From Odobenus rosmarus divergens (taxonomy: Eukaryota > Chordata > Mammalia > Carnivora > Odobenidae), in the NCBI RefSeq assembly GCF_000321225.1, contig NW_004450324.1, positions 1,743,945 to 1,807,944 on the forward strand: a stretch of DNA of 64,000 bases, read 5' to 3'. The first letter of the stretch is position 1. Each line of letters begins with the position of its first letter. This document shows positions 1 through 9,746 of this stretch, piece after piece. A program made the translations under genes and the position numbers. The notes beneath the pieces are model-generated. The model was not told the origin of the DNA and did not search any database. It saw nothing but the letters and a program-made list of their open reading frames with translations.

Positions 1-1139
1 GAAGTCTGGGTTGGAGAGTGGGCAGGGTGGGTGAAAGGGAACAGCCGCGCCCTCTACCTGGCCGGCATGTAGATTTTCAAGAGGTTTCTGTTAAAGGAAC
101 CAAGTTAGGATTATTTCCAAGTGAAAACTACTTTTGTAGACCGTAAAGGCAGTTATTTATGATATTTTTGCATATGATTTATGCATGGGTATAAGCATCG
201 TACAGAGCGTGAGAAGTTTCTTTGCAGGGCTTTTCACGCACACCTCTAATTTAGGTGTCAGCTATGTGAAATCCTGTGCGGCCAGACTGCTTGTTCCATA
301 CGGACGGTAAATCTGAAAGGCCTTCAGGCTGCTCCGTGACCAGGGGGATGCATCAGAGTCCTTAGCCTGTGGTTCTAGCTGAAGAAATACCTGTAGACAA
401 CCAGTGTGAAAGTCAAATTCCTTAAGATAGATAAAGATACCTTATTTCAAGAAACCGTGTGTATGTGCATGCATGCACACACAATTATATTATTCACCGC
501 CCATGTTTTCTTGTTAAAGGGAACTGTGTGACTTCCCGATCTATTTATTTGACGTTGATCATAAGCTGTGTGATGCTGCATGGCTTGGTATAGATGAGAA
601 TTCTGGATGCTATCAACTTATACTTTGCTAGGCCACAGGCATATTTTTGGGTGTCTGAAGGTACAATCCTGAAAGGAATTTTCACTTTCACGTTTTAGGA
701 GACTCACTGATCCAAAAGGCTCTTTTAAGGCAAGTTAAATGCAAGGCCAAGGTGTGGAGGTGATGGGGTAGGTATGTGACTCATACTCGTGGAGGATGTT
801 CAGGGTATATGGAGATCTGTACTTTGAAGAGAGCTTCCCTTTCAAGCAGGGCTTTGGGGCACAGTGCTGATGGGTACAGCACTGGCTCTTAACCTTTATT
901 TCTGCCATCATCACCTCAATCCTATATAGAACCCATTCCCATCTGTCACATCTCTGACTGTGTGCAGCACTTCTTAACGGCTAGGGGTAGGGGCATCACT
1001 GAGGGAAGGAATTCTTCCCTTCGAGAGTGTACCTCAGCTCACCCTGCATTTGGAGAACCACCCCTTGAGAATAAACGGCAGTCATCTAGAAGCCTCAGTC
1101 CCAGGTTTGGGTGTCATTTCTGCCCTAAATGGCTTCTAG
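1..1139. other. STK39 intron, no recognised feature
   Basis: Unique-looking intronic sequence of ordinary AT content. A short CA/TGCA-rich stretch near 460-490 is the only low-complexity feature. No splice-flanked open frame resembling STK39 is visible. Confidence 0.6.
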
Positions 1140-1330
1140 GACAGGCCTTAACACCTAGTAGATGATCAATAAGTATTTATGGAGTGTTGAGTGAATTAGC
1201 CGGCTGTGTAGTCTTAAGCAAGCCACTTAATCTCTTTGGCTTCAGTTTCTTCACCTCAGGAATGAGGGAAGTGGATTGGGTGACCAAATTAGGACCCCCG
1301 TCAGTTGTAAAATTATATGATTCTGTGATT
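1140..1330 (+). repeat. MIR-type SINE remnant (and LINE/SINE tail)
   Basis: The stretch around 1205-1265 matches the MIR core (TGTGTAGTCTTAAGCAAGCCACTTAATCTCT-like, then CAGTTTCTTCACCT). It is preceded by an ACCTAGTAGATGATCAATAAGTATTTATG tail of the kind found at L2/MIR 3' ends. Diverged, consistent with an ancient mammalian insertion. Confidence 0.65.
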
Positions 1331-2668
1331 AGCCCTTTACCTCAGAGAAGATGAATTTGACAGGAGTGTGAAGGATGGAGAGAGTGAGAACCAAGAGAGG
1401 GGAAATGCTCCTTTCTCTGAATTAGACTGTACTTCTTTTTCTCTTACTACTTTTTAAGCACTTCTTTACGTTGGGATTTCCCTGGTACTTTACCTCCCGT
1501 TAGCTGTCCTTCTCTGGGAAGACTGTCAACTCTTTAAGGCCTGGAACCACGACTTTCCCCTCTACTGCTCTGTGCCTCAGAATACTGGGCAGCAGAATGC
1601 CCGACAGCTCCGTGAGGGGCCCACTGGGTGTCTGCACACAGCTCCCTTAATCTGGGAGGGTGGCATTTTTTCCTGTCTTCCTGCAGAAGAACTTGAAGTA
1701 GAGGTTGGTGAGGTGAAGTGCTAACTGAAGGTCATTGCTGGCGCATGGCTGAGCTGCAGAGCCCAGATGGACCTTCTCTGGTCCCGAAGGCAGTGTGGTT
1801 GGCTGACCTAAAGTCCCAGCTCTAGGAAAGCCCAGAGATGCACGGAAACACTGCATCCGAGCAGCCATGGGCCTGAACGCCGGAGGCTTCTTTTTTCTCT
1901 TCCTGATTCTTTTGTTTCCGGGCCTTACCTGTAGGTGTCCTTCAACTTATCGTTGGCTTTGGCATCATTTTCCACATCTCATTAAGTACAACAATTTTCT
2001 TCCTGGGCTACAACACATTCATCTGCCAAGGATTACACCCCGAGTAATGGCTCCCTCAACCTTTCATGGCCTTTTCCTTTTGCTGTACATCTGTGGCTCT
2101 AGCGAGGGCATTCCCTGTATGTCTGCGTGTGGTGTGTGCGAGTGTGGATAAAATACCCTTTGTTCATTAGATCCTTTATTCTCCTCTTGTGGCAGATAAT
2201 GGTGACCTGCCTTTGGTCAGTGGTCGTGGAGTTTTAGAGAAATGGATGATTTGAGACATCTTAAGGAGGTATGACCCACAAGTCATGGTAGCTGGCTGTC
2301 ACCACCATTTGCTGCCAGAGGGAGCAGAGAGAGAGAGAGGAGCAAATTTGAGAGGAAAAGTGATGCATTCCATTTTGCATATGCTGGGTTTTTCAGTGTC
2401 TGCGCAGTGCATGGAGAGATGCTGTGTAGACAGTTGATAATGGGTTTAAAGCTCCAGGGAAGTACCTGGGTTTGAGTTATGCATTTGGAATTACTCATCC
2501 AGAAAGAGAAGGAGAAGGGAAGATGGTGGGGGCAGAACATTCACGCTAAAGGGACAGGCAGACAGCAGTGTTTGGGCACAAAAAGAAAGGGCAGTCCGGG
2601 AACTGGGGTGATGGTGTCTCAGAGGCCAAGCAGAGGCACTTGACAAAAGCCAGACTTGTAAAATTTTC
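1331..2668. other. STK39 intron, no recognised feature
   Basis: No repeat or exon identified with confidence. An open frame beginning at 1867 has a hydrophobic start (MGLNAGGFFFLFLILLFPGL) but no family match and no splice or promoter context. It is not called a gene. Confidence 0.5.
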
Positions 2669-2790
2669 ACTCCATTCATTCATTCGTTCGTTCATTCATT
2701 CATTCATTCATCTGTGTATTCCCAAGGCACTGTGCTGGGTGCTGAGGGGAAGAGCCATGAACAAGGCAAGCTGAAGGTCTTTGCTCTTTG
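2669..2790 (-). repeat. (CATT)n plus L2 3' end
   Basis: A CATT/CGTT tetranucleotide run (about 2671-2711) is followed by CCAAGGCACTGTGCTGGGTGCTGAGG and GCCATGAACAAGGC. This is the reverse complement of the 3' end of an L2 LINE, whose tail is naturally a short tandem repeat. Confidence 0.65.
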
Positions 2791-3039
2791 GCAACTTCAT
2801 GTCTTGGACATTAAGGTACTGGCATTACATTTGTACAGGATGTGGAGTACTGAGTACAGGACTAAAGGTGAGGAGAGCATGCTGGAAAGGGGCCTACCCT
2901 CATCTAGCTACATTTACCCTTCTTTTGTGGTCTCCCCCAGAAGGGCATGGTTGGAGTCAGTCAAGTGGAGGGAGAGTGAGAGTGGAGATTTCCTAGCAGT
3001 GAGGGAAGCTGGCCCTCCAACTAACTAGAGCCTCCTGAA

Positions 3040-3305
3040 GAGCTTCTCTTTTCTCTCCCCACCTGTTTCCCTCTGTACCAGGCCTGTCCCACCAGCACAC
3101 AAATGTTTTTCTCCCATCTTAAAAAGTCCTCTCTTTACTCCACCCCCCACTACAGCTATTTCTCCACCCCCTTACAGCTAAACTCCTCAAAAGAACTGCC
3201 CTTGACTGTAATCCCTTTCCTCCCCGGCTCCTGAGCCCACCACAGTCAGGCCTTTGACTTCCCTGCAACGCTCACCCTGTGCCTTTGCAAAGCTGGATCT
3301 GGGGA
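3040..3305 (+). repeat. L2 LINE fragment, ORF2 region
   Basis: CT-rich sequence ending in ACTCCTCAAAAG... CAGTCAGGCCTTTGAC matches the part of L2 ORF2 just upstream of the reverse transcriptase core. The segment from about 3130 closely resembles the L2 copy at 16680-16865, much more than expected for two independent ancient copies. It abuts an L2 piece in the opposite orientation at about 3305. Confidence 0.6.
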
Positions 3306-3785
3306 AGGAGGGCAGGCTGGAGATAGCAACACGGTGAGCAGGGGACAGTGTTGGGACAGTTAAAGGTGGGGAGACAGGTCGAAGCAGGTGTTGGGGGGCT
3401 CATGCTAAGGATTTTACATTTTGTTTTAAGAATACAGGGGAAGGCGCCAGGGTGGCTCAGTCGGTTAAGCATCTGACTGTTGATTTCAGCTCAGGTCTTG
3501 ATCTCAGGGTCCTGAGTTCAAGCCCTGTGTGGAGCTCCATGCTGGGTGAGGAGCCTACTTTAAAAAAAAAAAAAATACGGGGAAGAAAAGGGAGTCTTTC
3601 AGCAAGGGAGTGGCATGATCAGATTTCCAGATAACAAGCTGCCTGGCTCCTGTGCAGATCATGAGCTTGAATTTGGAGAGACCAATTAGGAGCATGTACA
3701 GACTCAGGGCAGAGCTCACAGTGGCTCGGGTAAGGGTTGTGCACTGGAGAAGACAATGGGTAACATGCATTCGGTTCTAGATTTA
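3306..3785 (-). repeat. L2 LINE remnant, interrupted by a CAN-SINE
   Basis: The flanks 3306-3442 and 3576-3785 both read as minus-strand L2. Landmarks are AGGATTTTACATTTTG before the SINE, and GAGTGGCATGATCAGATTTCC followed by GACCAATTAGGAGCATGTACAGACTCAGG after it. The younger SINE split a single older element. Confidence 0.6.
3443..3575 (+). mobile_element. CAN-SINE, short older subtype
   Basis: It begins GGCGCCAGGGTGGCTCAG, carries the tRNA-like body (TCGGTTAAGCATCTGAC) and ends in a 14-A run without the CT-rich section. It is flanked by the imperfect target duplication AATACAGGGGAA / AATACGGGGAA. The short form and its divergence suggest an older carnivore subfamily. It is inserted in an L2. 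Confidence 0.9.
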
Positions 3786-4075
3786 GTTCAGATCTGCTAA
3801 TGAGATGTAGGATTTTGGATATGTCCTTTATCCTTTCTGAGCCTCCGTTTCCTTGTCTATAAAATAATAGGGGATAAGAGCCATCCCCACGTTGAGGGTT
3901 GTTTTGAGCATGGCATGAGATAACATCAGTGAAGCACCAAGCACATACTGGCAGGCAGTAAATGCCATTAATTATTATTTTCCCCATCTCACAGTTGAAG
4001 AAACAGAGAGATGCCAAACAAGTAGCAAGTGGATTTGAATGTAGACCTCTGTCCCCACGGCTCTGTTACCTCCTC
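3786..4075 (+). repeat. MIR-type SINE remnants, two facing pieces
   Basis: 3790-3975 carries the MIR 3' half (CTGAGCCTCCGTTTCCTTGTCTATAAAATAAT... GTAAATGCCATTAATTATTATT). 3976-4075 looks like a second MIR-type piece in reverse (CCCCATCTCACAGTTGAAGAAACAGAG... GGATTTGAATG). Both are ancient and diverged. Confidence 0.6.
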
Positions 4076-4994
4076 AGTCTGTGCCAGGCTCTCTGCTGGT
4101 GTGGAGAGAGATGCCCAGCAAGCTTAGTGGGAGCCATAGTCCTTTTCTATCCTAAGCCTGTGGGAAGAGACTTCAGTTCAGTGCCAAGAGCAGGAAAGAA
4201 GCAAGCTGAACTAAAAATGACATCCTGATTCTCAGCCTGTTTGAAAGTCTCCTTCCTGTTCCCAACAGGGGGAAACATTCCAGGAGGGTATGAGTGGGAG
4301 TCCCTCTGGACTCCCTTGGACACCGGCAGCTTCATCGTGACCTGAAATCTTAGGTTCAAATAAGAGAAAAGGGGGCTGTGTGTTGCTTAGAAGGGAGGGG
4401 CCACGTCTGGACCCCTAGAAAACACCGTACCTGCCAGTGTTACCCCAACTGCATCCTTCAGCCTCAGAGCTTGGGGAAATGGTTGGCACTCAGCCTCACT
4501 GCAGAGCATCCCTGTGGTGGAGGGTACGCAGTGCCAATGGCACTTACGGTTGCCCATGCCCTTTGACAACCAGTGGTCTCTGGGCTTCTAAGCATTTTGA
4601 TCACATCTGGTTCTTGGGGGATGTGTGCCTTTTTTGGCATGGGCTAAAAGACATGAATGTGAAGCTAAGGAATGCACATAGTCCTGAACTGGCATTTTGG
4701 CTTTGGAGCCCTCCAGGAGGAATAACTCTATCAGGCTGTCCCGACGTGGTACGTTAAGAAGTGCAGAAAAATGCTACCTCGTAGAAAATGCAGACTCCAA
4801 CTGCGCAGGCCCGCTGCACCTCCGTCACCAGGAACGCTTACGTGCTCACTCACGTGATGGTCATCCCCACCCTCCAAGCCAGCTGCCTCATTCGAGGGTT
4901 CACGGTGTCCCTTGCAGGTGAATTGAATGAGCAAGAAGGAAGACTTTAAACATGACAATCTGTATCTCTGGATGTGTCACTTTGAACATAGCAA
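4076..4994. other. STK39 intron, no recognised feature
   Basis: Slightly GC-richer intronic sequence. Nothing identified. Confidence 0.5.
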
Positions 4995-5098
4995 AAATAT
5001 ATATAATATATAGTATATGTATTTTATATATAATCTATATATTTATATATAATATATAGCATATGTATTTTACATATAACCTATATATTGATATGTAT
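4995..5098. repeat. AT-rich low-complexity tract
   Basis: Two roughly duplicated halves built from ATATATAATATATAG and GTATTTTA units, suggesting internal tandem duplication of about 60 bp. Confidence 0.85.
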
Positions 5099-5299
5099 CT
5101 CAAGCGCGTGCGCACGTGTGTGTGTTTTTAAATGTGATTGAGCCCAAATTCCTGTCTGGTTTAACCAGTTGGTGCTGAGCAGTGGTTGCCCTTTTTAAAT
5201 GGGAAAGAAACTTTCCAGCCGGCAGAACACATCTCCCTGATTTTTTACTGTACTTTCTGCTTTATTCATTGAAAGTTCCTGCAATGGTGCTTGCAAATT

Positions 5300-5880
5300 G
5301 CTTGTGAGAGTATAAATTGGTACAACTTAAATGAAGGGGAATTTGACAGTATCTATAAATTGCAAATGCATTTATCCTTTGGCCAAGCAACTTGCTTCTA
5401 GAAATTTATTTTCATACTCATGTATTTGCAAAATGACGTAAGAACAAGGTTATTCATTGAGCATTGTTTATAATAGTGAAAGACCAGACACAGTCTGTTC
5501 ATAGAATGGGAACTGGTTCAAGAAAGGATTGCACAGGCAACGGAATAGTATGTAGCTATAAAAAAAAGAATGAGAAAGCTCTCTATGAACCAATAGGGAG
5601 AAATTCCAAGGTATTTTATTAAAAGAAAAGGCAAGGTGCAGAACAATGGATATAGTATGCTACATTTATATTAAACAGGCAAGAAGGAACTATTTGTGTA
5701 TATTTGCTGATATATGCATGAAACATCTTGGGAAGGATGTACAAAAAGCCTATATCATTGAGGGAGACCAGGTAGTTGAGTGACAAGAGTAGGAGGCCTA
5801 GGTTTTACAGAATACCCTATTGTATCTTTTGGGTTTTAAACCATGTGATGGTGTCACCAATTTTAAAAAATAAATATTCT
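5300..5880 (+). mobile_element. Ancient L1M-type LINE, ORF2 end and 3' UTR
   Basis: Recognisable order of L1M 3' end landmarks: CATTGTTTATAATAGTGAAAG, GGAATAGTATGTAGCTATAAAAAAAAGAATGAG, GGCAAGGTGCAGAACAATGGATATAG, TTTTAAACCATGTGATGGTG, and a terminal AAAAAATAAATA. Many indels and no open frame. Pre-carnivore age. Confidence 0.75.
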
Positions 5881-6016
5881 GCCTAAGCCCTGTGGACATC
5901 TGCCTTTGTGATGTAATATATACCTACAATGAGAAGGGTTTGTGCTTATCAAACTCAGGAGTATGTTTTTTGTTGGGGTGAGTTTTTGTTGTTGTTATTT
6001 TGAGGATTAAAGTTTG

Positions 6017-6245
6017 TTTTTTTTTTTTAAAGAATTTTATTTATTTATTTTAGAGAGGTACAGAGTGCGAGCCAGGGTGGGAGAGGGTGGGATGGTGCAG
6101 GGGGAGGTGGGGGAGAGAGAGAATACCAAGCTGATTCTGCGCTGGGTACAGAGCCCAACTCGGGCTTGATCCCAGGACCTGAGATCATGACCTGAGCTGA
6201 AACCAAAAGTTGGATGCTCAACCGACTGAGCCACCCAGGCACTCC
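6017..6245 (-). mobile_element. CAN-SINE
   Basis: Minus orientation: T-run, TTTTATTTATTTATTTTAGAGAG, the body with GATCATGACCTGAGCTGAA, and the end GAGCCACCCAGGCACTCC. An 8-bp target duplication AGGATTAA occurs at 6003-6010 and 6246-6253. Confidence 0.95.
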
Positions 6246-6253
6246 AGGATTAA

Positions 6254-7268
6254 CAGGGTTTTTAATAAGGTAGGCTGGGTCTTAAAGCTCTTTTTCTCAA
6301 GTTTTAAACATTTCCTTTATAAAGTTGCACAGACTTAGTTTCTGGCCTTAAATCCTACCTATTTTCAGCTTCTTTGAAATCAAGAATATCCTGTGCCATA
6401 TCAATTAAAGTAAATGTACTTTCAATTAAAGGTGTTAAATATGAGTCTGAAAAGATTAATTCTTTATAAAAGGATGACCTTCAGTAGTTAGATCCAATTA
6501 GGCATTTTTCCAACTATATTTCAACCTGATGAGACAAGTCTACTACTCACAATCAATCACTGTGATCTTTTCAAAGGCAAGTATTTTAGGTTCAGAGTCA
6601 TAAAAGAATGACTTGATTAGGCAACCTCCGTAACTTGAGCCATAGTTGATGTAGAGATTATGGGTATTGGCTATTACTTCTGTGGTATTAATATTGAAAG
6701 AATCAGGATGTGCGTGATGATATTCCAGGTAGAGTTCTTATACCTCTCTTATTATGGCCTTAGTAGGACAAACTAATTTAGACAAGACTGACCAAAAGAA
6801 AGAGAGGGAAAGAACAATGACCTAAATTAGCATCAAATCAAATTCCTTTTCCTTTTTTCCTCCTTCTGTCATTTCATTATTAAATATACTATAAATGCTT
6901 GCTTTCCTAGTGATCATTTTTTTTTTCTTACTGGACTGTTTTAGTTCTAATTCAACCTTTGTTGATACATAGCACATAAAACCGACACTATTAAATAAAA
7001 GAATGCTTGCTGATCTTTTTATGGTAATGTGAAAAATCTTGAGGAATATTGTTTTTCTCAAAAGTGAAAGGAATTGCGCTTTTCTGTATTTGCATTAGGC
7101 ATTTCCAGTGTAGAATTTTGGTCCTCACTCTGCCACTCAATTGGTAAACTTGGAAAGGCCATTGAATGTGCTCATCTAAAAAAAATGGAAAACAAATAGT
7201 ACCTACTTTGCATATCTCAAAGATTGATTGCTGGAATCAAATGAGATTTGATTCATGAGATTTGATAT
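6254..7268. other. STK39 intron, no recognised feature
   Basis: AT-rich intronic sequence. No repeat family or exon identified. Confidence 0.5.
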
Positions 7269-7537
7269 CAGTGTTTCTCAAGGTGTGGTCCTATGATCCT
7301 GGGGGGGGGGGTCCTTGAGTCCCTTTCGGGGAGCCCATGAGGTCAAACTATTTTTATAAATTATGTGCCTTTTTCATTCTCATTATTTCAACGTTAGAGT
7401 GGAATTTTCCAGTGGCTGGCAACGTGATATGTGATATTGCAGCAGATTGAATATAAAAGCAAAAATAAGAATCCATCTATCTTAAGCCAGACATTATAGA
7501 GGTTTACAAAAAAAAAAAAAAAGTTTGAGAACTGCTG
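7269..7537 (+). mobile_element. Internally deleted hAT-Charlie DNA transposon
   Basis: The ends are imperfect terminal inverted repeats: CAGTGTTTCTCAA at the left and TTTGAGAACTGCTG at the right. The left part has the family signature of G-run, GGGGAGCCCATGAGGTCAAACTATTTTTATAA and TTTTTCATTCTCATT. The interior retains GAATATAAAAGCAAAAATAAGAATCC and CTTAAGCCAGACATTATAGAGG, which are the last transposase codons. It then jumps through an A-run to the right terminus. The same transposase tail is present in the longer copy at 61083-62034, so this is a non-autonomous deletion derivative of that family. Confidence 0.75.
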
Positions 7538-8686
7538 ATGTATATGAAAGCACTATGTAAATGTTTGGTGACGTTGGTAGATAAACAAGGCCACAGGCAC
7601 AAAGCCCTTCTGTTGTAGGCACTGATTGTTCATGGCCTGCCCCATCTCCAGGACCGGGGTCTCTTAGTGTGGGGTCCAAGATGATCTCTGAACCATCTTC
7701 AGTTGTCTGCAATTTCATGTGTTGGTCCTATGTCTACTTTTTTAGCGTGAGAGTCCACAATTTTCAGTCCTCGGTCCTGAAAAGAAGATGTTAAAAGAAG
7801 CACAGCTTTAGCTGTTGCCATTACCCACCCCCCCGTCCCATTCTAACTCTGAGAGGAATAATGACAGTCAACGGGGGGACACCTGGGAAAAGATACACGG
7901 TTGTTTAAGGCTCTTATGACTGTGGGCTGGGCTTGGGCATCTCTTGTATTCTTGACCCTTACTTCTCTGCTTGTGGAAAAGTGCAGACTTGGGCCAGCTT
8001 CTCTAGGCATGGGAGAAGGGCTTTCTCTAAGTCGGTACCTTGCCTTTGTCATTTTTCTGGGCTTCCTGCATTTAGTGTGGTAGGATATCATAAGACCTAA
8101 AGAACCAAGCTCAGGCTGGGGACCAAGAAGGGCCCAGAGACTGGTGGCATCATGATGTGGGCACTGTACTTGGAGACCAGGAGATATTACTCAGGGCTTT
8201 TAGAGTCCTAAACTGGAGAACTAAACAAGATTTGATCAGACTCTCCTGGCACCAGAAGGAGGCTGTTTGGGATGCGTATTCAGGCCATATCTATCTCTGT
8301 CTTGGACCCTTGGCAGCTGAGCAAATAGTTGAGTGTTTGTAGAAATTATTATTTCCTGTTTCCTACTGCAATTTCTTACGGTATTTTTATTAACTTTAAT
8401 TGTAGCATCTGTTGAGAGTTACTCATAATATTTTAGTGTTCTTATGAGAATTTAAAATCATTCTAATTATAGCTCACTGCCCTATATCATTTCTTGAAAT
8501 TAATGTGAATGGAAAACTCATATCTTAGGTATTTACTTGTTCCATATTACCCTAGTGTCAGTTTTTGGATTGAATATACATATGTATATATTACAGTTTT
8601 ATGTAAGCGTTTTGTATTTACTTTTAAAAAATTTATTCAGTGGATAATTTCACAACATTCAGGGGTTCCCCCTCTATGTAGATAAA
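7538..8686. other. STK39 intron, no recognised feature
   Basis: Intronic sequence with no identified repeat or exon. Overlapping short open frames on both strands around 7840-8090 have no family match. Confidence 0.45.
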
Positions 8687-8872
8687 TTTTTTTTAAAGAT
8701 TTTATTTATTTACTTGACAGAGCACAAGTAGGGGGGAGTGGCAGGCAGAGGGTGAGGGAGAAGCAGGCTCCCTGCTGAGTGGGGAGCCCAATGTGGGCTC
8801 AATCCCAGGACCCTGGGATCATGACCTGAGCCAAAGGCAGACCCTTAATCGACTGAGCCACCCAGGTGCCCC
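8687..8872 (-). mobile_element. CAN-SINE (first of a stacked pair)
   Basis: T-run, AAAGATTTTATTTATTTACTTGACAGAGC, GGGAGAAGCAGGCTCCCTGC, ATCATGACCTGAGCCAAAGG, and the end CCACCCAGGTGCCCC. Flanked by TAGATAAA at both sides. The next SINE starts within the right-hand duplication, so the same short site was used twice. Confidence 0.95.
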
Positions 8873-8883
8873 ATAGATAAAAT

Positions 8884-9194
8884 TTTTTTTTTTTTCAAAG
8901 ATTTTATTTATTTATTTGAGAGAGAGGGAATGAGAGATAGAGAGCACGAGAGGGAAGAGGGTCAGAGGGAGAAGCAGGCTCCCCGCCGAGCAGGGAGCCC
9001 GATGCGGGACTCGATCCCGGGACTCCAGGATCATGACCTGAGCCGAAGGCAGTNNNNNNNNNNNNNNNNNNNNNNNNNNNNNNNNNNNNNNNNNNNNNNN
9101 NNNGGAGCCCGATGCGGGACTCGATCCCGGGACTCCAGGATCATGACCTGAGCCGAAGGCAGTCGCTTAACCAACTGAGCCACCCAGGCGCCCC
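8884..9194 (-). mobile_element. CAN-SINE containing an assembly gap
   Basis: Minus-oriented CAN-SINE with T-run, TTTATTTATTTGAGAGAGAGG, a full body and the end CCACCCAGGCGCCCC. It is flanked by AGATAAAATTTTT on both sides. Inside it, 60 bases (8994-9053) are repeated exactly (9104-9163) around 50 Ns. Without one copy and the Ns the element is about 200 bp, the usual length. Confidence 0.9.
9054..9103. other. Assembly gap of 50 Ns
   Basis: Fifty consecutive Ns. The 60 bases before and after it are identical, which points to overlapping contig ends that were not merged. Confidence 0.98.
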
Positions 9195-9693
9195 AGATAA
9201 AATTTTTAATAACAAACTACATATCCTTTTGTGGGCATTTTGTTGCATGGTTTAATGCACAGTATTGTCATAAACTTTACCACCAAGACTATCTTTCCTG
9301 ATTGTTTCACTTTGAAAAATAATTGGTGAAATACTATTTTCAAGAAAGATAAGAAAAATATATCAAATATTATTTATCCTAGACTAAAATCCGAAATTTT
9401 TAATTATGGAATTATATTTAAGGTTATTGATTTAGTGTAGATTTTATGAAAGAACATTTTATTTTTGGAATTTTTTGAAATAAACATGTTTATATAAGGT
9501 AAATTCAATCAGTTAAATATCTCCCTTTATTATTGCCATAACTATCTCTTGTTTTTGAGGAAGTACTCAGAGGTAACCCAAAACTGTAAATGCTGTCTGC
9601 ATGTTAGTAGCATCTTGTAAAAATTGGAATACATTTAGTTTGATTCAACTCTGCTTCATTGGATTTTAATGTGCTATGTGTTATGTATTTCAG
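9195..9693. other. STK39 intron ending at an acceptor
   Basis: AT-rich unique intronic sequence. The splice acceptor TATTTCAG ends at 9693. Confidence 0.6.
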
Positions 9694-9746
9694 AAACTCC
9701 AGAAAGGAACTTAATGACATACGGTTTGAGTTTACTCCAGGAAGAG
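9694..9746 (+). CDS. STK39: STK39 coding exon, start of CCT/PF2 domain (53 bp)
   Basis: The exon reads (R)NSRKELNDIRFEFTPGR and then the first base of the next codon. It starts after the third base of a split Arg codon and ends with the G of a split Asp codon. The acceptor is TTATGTATTTCAG and the donor is GTAAGT, both good. The residues correspond to about 460-476 of human SPAK. This is the first strand of the PF2-like domain, which docks RFxV/I peptides in WNK kinases and in NKCC/NCC transporters. The upstream exon, which ends in the conserved NLVLRL stretch, is not visible in the preceding 9.7 kb. The open frame carries no stop or indel. Identification rests on family sequence recalled from human SPAK and is very secure. 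Confidence 0.95.

Noticed and set aside
1867..2151. 94-codon frame with a signal-peptide-like start (MGLNAGGFFFLFLILLFPGL)
   Set aside because: No homology that I recognise, no promoter or splice context, located in an intron, and the remainder lacks protein-like composition.
8930..9151. Frame containing a run of unknown residues
   Set aside because: Translation of a CAN-SINE across the N gap.
1..9693. Search for the preceding STK39 exon (ending in the NLVLRL stretch)
   Set aside because: No matching codons with a donor were found. The exon must lie further left.
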